Assembly: GCA_905250075.1 (NCBI GenBank)
Contig: CAJNOP010000122.1
Coordinates: forward strand, 126,830 to 190,829
DNA: 64,000 bases
Direction: 5' to 3'
Source: Rotaria sp. Silwood1
Lineage: Eukaryota; Rotifera; Eurotatoria; Philodinida; Philodinidae
The notes beneath the pieces are model-generated. The model ran no database searches, had not been told where the DNA came from, and saw only the letters and a list, made by a program, of their open reading frames with translations. Below are positions 59,546 through 64,000 of this stretch, piece by piece; position 1 is the stretch's first letter, and the number at the start of each line of letters is the position of its first letter. Position numbers and translations under genes: made by a program.

Positions 59546-60805
59546 ATGGCAGTACCTTCGAGTCCATTAAACAAGAAACTTTGGACAGAATTGACCAAGA
59601 TCAAATTATATAAAATAGATAATAATCTAAATAAGGGCAAGTTTTTTTACGAAAATTCTTCATTCGACTATTCACAAGACGACTGGCCTGAGGGTTATGC
59701 CCAAAATGTCATCATTGGACAATTATGGCTAACAACGAATATCTATAAAAATCATGCTCTCCGCATTGAAATCCATCTACCATCAGGATATCCGATGCAA
59801 CCACCTGAAGTGATTATAAAGACACCGATCTATCATCCAAATGTTGACGAAAAATGTAAGTGAAGTTTAAGGGTGTCAGTTTCGCGTTCCATTTCTGGGA
59901 ACGCGAAGTGTGAGTGTGGATATGAGGTTCAGTTCTGTCTGCAACTACACCGACATCTGCCCACATTGACAGTAATTTGCCACCAATAGAAGAAAAGGTA
60001 TACCGGAGTACTCTAGCGTGTTCAAAAATGATTTGTCAAATGTGCACGTGTTCCTTGGGAATAGAATCCAGACAGCCTTATCTCTGATTATTCAACCTAG
60101 GCATCAATTTTTACCAGAGATGAGCAAGCCAAGTCAATGTCTCGAGAGTGGACGAACAGAATGCAAAATTTTTTATCGTGCTCTCTGTCTGTTGTCGAGA
60201 ACTTGACTTGACTTGCCTATCTCCGAGTTGCACTCTGCGATATTGATAGCTGTTGCTGAAAGTATATGACTGATTGAATTCAGGATTTCTGTACAGAGAA
60301 TCGACGAACGCGAAACTACACTGACAAGTCAGAAAATAGAAGAAAACGTGTACCTAAACATCCTGGTGTGTTAGAAATGCGCAAAAACGATTTGTCAAAT
60401 GCGTACATGTTCCTTAGCAACGGAACCCTGGCACTCCTAGTGAAGTTTATGAATATTCCCTTGTTGAGAGACAGCAAGCAAATGAAACTTGCTAATAATA
60501 TTATAGATTTTATTCTTATTTTTTTGTGTTATGTAGATCGACTCTGTGATCCACGCTTGAGTGCTACTGCATCATGGAACAATAAAACGACTTTGATGGA
60601 AGTTCTTGAGATTATTGTCGACGCTCTTGATAATCCTAAAGCTGAGGAGAAACCAGTGAATACCGGTTTGTTGTGAACAGTAAACTATTTCTTCATTTTT
60701 ATTTACTTTCTTATAGATGCCGCTAAGGAGTTCACGCACAACAAAGCGGAATACGAAAAGAAGGCAATGGCAATGATCCAGATGAACGGATTACCTCGAT
60801 CATAA
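59546..60805 (+). CDS. Ubiquitin-conjugating enzyme E2, UBE2L3-like
   Basis: E2 enzymes carry ubiquitin as a thioester on a cysteine and pass it to E3 ligases; UBE2L3 works with HECT and RBR ligases. Exons 59546-59855, 60537-60665 and 60717-60805 join in phase 1 through introns of 681 and 51 bp, giving 175 residues (UBE2L3 has 154). Visible: N-terminal helix NKKLWTELTKIK, RIEIHLPSGYPMQPPEV, the YHPN motif (about 96-99), DEKYRLC with the catalytic Cys at about 107, eight residues after the Asn as in UBE2L3, then helices VLEIIVDALDNP and AAKEFTHNKAEYEKKA. An insertion of about 10-12 residues sits before the central sheet (FDYSQDDWPEGYAQN). An AG acceptor 24 bases before the ATG suggests a 5' UTR intron or trans-splicing. 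The signal AATAAA follows at 60982. Confidence 0.87.
59982..60412 (+). repeat. Duplicated block inside the first E2 intron
   Basis: About 80 bases near 59982-60062 recur near 60331-60412 (AATAGAAGAAAA..GTATACC and GATTTGTCAAATG..TGTTCCTT), with moderate divergence. This helps explain the unusual 681-bp intron. Confidence 0.5.
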
Positions 60806-60981
60806 AATGATCCAGTGTGTTTTTTTCTTCGCAGGCAGAAAATAGTTTTATCATGTTCAAAAACTTTCTCTTGATGCTTATCTTTCAAATACAAAACTTC
60901 TCTTCTTTTCATTTTCTGTAAACAAGAATTGTACTTTTTCATTGAAATTTTCTTCATAGATGGAATTCTTGTAACTTTAGA

Positions 60982-60987
60982 AATAAA
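60982..60987 (+). terminator. Polyadenylation signal of the E2 gene
   Basis: AATAAA, 177 bases after the stop codon. Confidence 0.5.
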
Positions 60988-61479
60988 AAGAGAGCTAGAA
61001 CCACTAATGTGTTCGGTCATATTCCTTTTGAAAAAAGTACATAGATATTAACACATAAATGGAACGAACTGCACAAATTGTGCCTGTGACCCAGGCAGTC
61101 TGAAGGAGCGAAAACGCGTGTAAACGCATAGAAAAGAAACAAATTTTTCGTCTTGCTCTCATAATTGGGAACCGCAATTGTGGGCAAAACACGACTAATT
61201 TTTCTTTTTTCTGTCTTTACATGAGTTTTCGATAGTTTGTGACTACTTGGGCAGAGATAAGGCCGGCTCGATCTCCGACCTGAAGAGCGCCGAGGAAAAT
61301 TGAAGATAATAGATTTTATAGACCAAAACAAATATGAATAGTTAGATGGTGAGAATGATAATGTATAACCAACGACAAAAGATTTTTCCGATGAAGCTTT
61401 AGAGTGTGGGTGTGAATATAAGCGCATGTGTGGGTCTTTGTACATCACAATTTCAGACACACCCTTACACCTCCACCCA

Positions 61480-62230
61480 CAGGGTGGCGTACTTTTTGTC
61501 TCAAGTCATTCCGAACTCTGAACATGTGTTCAGGTGTTCAGAAATGAAATTTTGTCCTTAAAGCTTTATGACTGAAGTTCGTAAACATTTTTGCACGGGA
61601 GATCGTGATAGAAAAGTAGAGAAATTGGAATGGTGTGACCGGCTGTTCGGAATAGAATGCTTCTTGCTATACCTGATGTAGTGATCGAAGATGGTAATGA
61701 ACAAGGTCAGATGTTCGAAATGTATGTCTAATAGAATTTTTACAGAAAGAGACTCGAAGAATGGAATGACATGGATAGGAAGTTCGTAAAAGAATTTACT
61801 AGCAAATCCTAACGGATATAAAGACTTTTCCTTCTGTTTTTAATAGATAAGAATGACTGTAAGACAAGCATTCCACTTCACAATCTCCCAAAAGTGAGTA
61901 AATTTCAACATAGTTACGAACATCTTGCCGTTTTCATTCCGAACACCCTGTAGTTTTCATTATGACCATCCTGTCTTTGTCATTAAGAACTTTCAGACTT
62001 GTTCATTTCGTTCTCCAGTCAAAATTTCTCTGCTTAACCACTAACAATGGGTTGTCAGAGTTCGTGACGAACTCCTGGACAAATTTCATTTCGCACATCC
62101 TATTTTTCGTTATATTTCATTAACTTTTGCTATTGACAACTCCATTCCGAACACTTTCTCTTTTTTTTCTTATGTCCGGAGTTCGTTATGAAAAAGTGAG
62201 ACGACAAGTCACTTTCCCAACTCACATACT
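61480..62230. repeat. Cluster of GGTGTTCGGAATGAAA-like motifs, both orientations
   Basis: Related motifs occur near 61547, 61650 and 61700 (forward) and 61932, 62080 and 62130 (reverse), with loosely inverted outer ends (GTCTCAAGTCATTCCGAACT). It may be a decayed fold-back element. Confidence 0.4.
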
Positions 62231-63876
62231 GCAAAATTTTTCAAAAAGATTCAAACAAAATAAAATAAAAGTTATATAGTCCGAGAGAGTTATTCATAGT
62301 CCACTAAAACGTACTAAACTAAGAAATACTCGATCAGAATTATCAAATGTTCTGATTTTTATTTTTTTTTACTTTCAATAGAGCAGACATCGTGAACCAA
62401 TAAAAAAATGAAACAAAAGGAAAACAGATTTATTGAAATGTTCAATGGATATGGTTTTTCTAAAGTTGGTTTCAGCTGCAGTAAGCTTTTGTGAGATGCA
62501 TCATAGCCAAAGTAGAATAATACGTAATTTAATTGCGATAGAATTCAAAATAGAAGTAAACAATGACTATGATTGTGCGCATTGCTTAAGTATCTCAGAT
62601 CTGTTTAAAAAAAGCTGCTCTTCATAAAATTAATCTTTCAGCAATAGCATGACAAGTCACAAGGCAAAATACTTATCGCTCATATTCACTGATTTCCTCT
62701 GATTCATATCAAGCTATCTGTTAACTTTTTGTACATTTTAATAAACTATTGCAAAATTACTAATAATAGCTTGAAATAAAAAACTTCGAATTTAGAAAAG
62801 AAAGGAATCTCCAGAACACTTCTGACTTTTTACGGCAAAACTACTGATTTGTGAAATTAGGCTGTACTACCCCTATGCCAGATGTTCTGTCTAAGTGACT
62901 CAAAGTGAGCAAAATAATAAATAAATAAAATAATCAAGTTGTAAATGCTATATCATAACACTCTATCCATAGAGAAAAAAAACTGTTTTTTTGAAATCAA
63001 ATGACTAACTGACATCACAATATCATCTACCGATAGAACTACCTACAACATATATAAAAATGACGCGAAAATCCTGTTACAATTGTCTTGCAAAATATAT
63101 TTCGCAAAGAAAAGAAAAATTTTCCTGACTCTAATTATACCATTGAACGATTTCGAAGTCTTTCCTTGAGTCCACGAGAAGAAGTTTTCTTTCGAAAAGA
63201 TTTTTATAAGATTTCCTAAACAATTGTTTAATTTCATATGCAAAAATTATTCGGACACCTTGAATTTTGCTTTGCATAGCAACTTTATTTTTCACATCAA
63301 AAAATTTTGGATTCTGTATCGTTCGATAGAGAAAACAATTCTCTACACACTGACGAATATTAAACCGGAAAAATATTCATAGGATCTCGAAATACTTGTA
63401 GCTACATGGGTTTAACATAGATTTTCAGTTTCATAAAACTAAAAGCGAACTCAAAAGATATCATTCGCTAGAGTAACAGCAACAAAATCGAACAATGTCT
63501 TTAGCTGATGGACCTCGTTAAATAAAAGTCATAACTAAAATTACCATTTACTTATATGATAATATCACTTTTTAAAGTGCACATCGCAATTATTTTATTC
63601 TAATCATAAAGGCTTGTAAGAACTTGAATCCCTCCAAAATGATATGTTTGGATGAGTGAGAGCTTGAATCTATCTTTCCAAGTGAAATTTAAAATAAAAA
63701 ACTATAGAAACCTACCCCTTCAAGTCTATTGCAAGACACATACTCCTATAAGAATAAATTGGATTAAGTTAATTTTTACATCGATCAGATAAAGAAAATT
63801 TTATTTTATGCAAATGAAAACTTTTTTATCAAAAAAAAAGTTAATTTAAAAGATCTTCTCAATTGAACAAAATATA

Positions 63877-64000
63877 GGGTGTGGATGCGATGACCCACAT
63901 GCATAACCTAATTTGAATTGCAATGATATAGTTTCTATTAGATTGTTTATATATTCAATTGTATATGTACGTGGGTGTGGATGTGGGGTGTGAGGATGGG
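63877..64000. repeat. Telomere-like GTGGG patches at the window end
   Basis: AGGGTGTGGATG with nearby CCCACATG, then GTGGGTGTGGATGTGGGGTG at the very end. It may continue beyond the window. Confidence 0.5.

Larger units (their letters stand above)
60990..64000. other. Gene-poor right end
   Basis: No convincing gene. A GC-richer run near 61235-61305 reads CDYLGRDKAGSISDLKSAEE and stops; it could be an exon remnant. A cluster of GTTCGGAATGAAA-like motifs in both orientations fills 61480-62230. The window ends in a telomere-like patch. Confidence 0.4.

Noticed and set aside
61017-61460. 147-codon minus-strand frame
   Set aside because: No recognisable domain, mixed composition, no splice or promoter support, and it crosses a telomere-like patch.

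Overview
The window looks like a gene-poor, AT-rich stretch of a bdelloid rotifer genome, most likely Rotaria-like. That is inference. It rests on a divergent F-box protein of the bdelloid type, mostly compact GT-AG introns (about 50-120 bp, a few longer), many small non-autonomous DNA transposons, and scattered patches resembling the bdelloid telomere hexamer TGTGGG. Nothing bacterial was seen (no operons or Shine-Dalgarno sites). No tRNA, rRNA or CRISPR array was recognised by eye.

Layout. 0.95-5.8 kb and 19.5-24.0 kb are two diverged direct copies of one segment. Each holds a small spliced gene: TATA box, 5' UTR exon, three short coding exons, 36-residue peptide. Between the copies lie decayed F-box-like pieces (6.3-6.7 kb, minus), an intact two-exon F-box gene (8.8-10.5 kb), a 4.1-kb hAT transposon with a second hAT inserted in it (10.8-14.9 kb), and a peroxisomal 2-hydroxyacid oxidase ending in SKL (16.5-18.4 kb). 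25.1-26.0 kb holds a three-exon Costars-domain gene (minus). 28.5-30.5 kb holds a decayed membrane-protein gene and a small gene for a probably myristoylated and palmitoylated protein. 30.6-32.0 kb is a transposon with GAGTACTC subterminal repeats.

34.4-37.9 kb (minus) encodes a 1062-residue membrane-anchored, mucin-like protein built from about 120 six-residue units (T-T-x-T-V/L/I-Q). 38-59 kb has almost no genes but many fold-back or Mutator-like elements, telomere-like G-rich patches and one fossil retroelement. 59.5-60.8 kb encodes a UBE2L3-like ubiquitin-conjugating enzyme, directly downstream of a 1-kb transposon with a perfect 8-bp target duplication. The last 3 kb hold no convincing gene.

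How the genes relate. I see no operon or single pathway. The F-box protein and the E2 both belong to ubiquitin transfer but are 49 kb apart. The most interesting items are the duplicated 36-residue microgene, the hexad-repeat surface protein and its paired WW motifs, and the small dual-lipidated Cys-rich protein. Exon boundaries were set by reading GT/AG sites and checking phase by hand; no RNA or database evidence was available.
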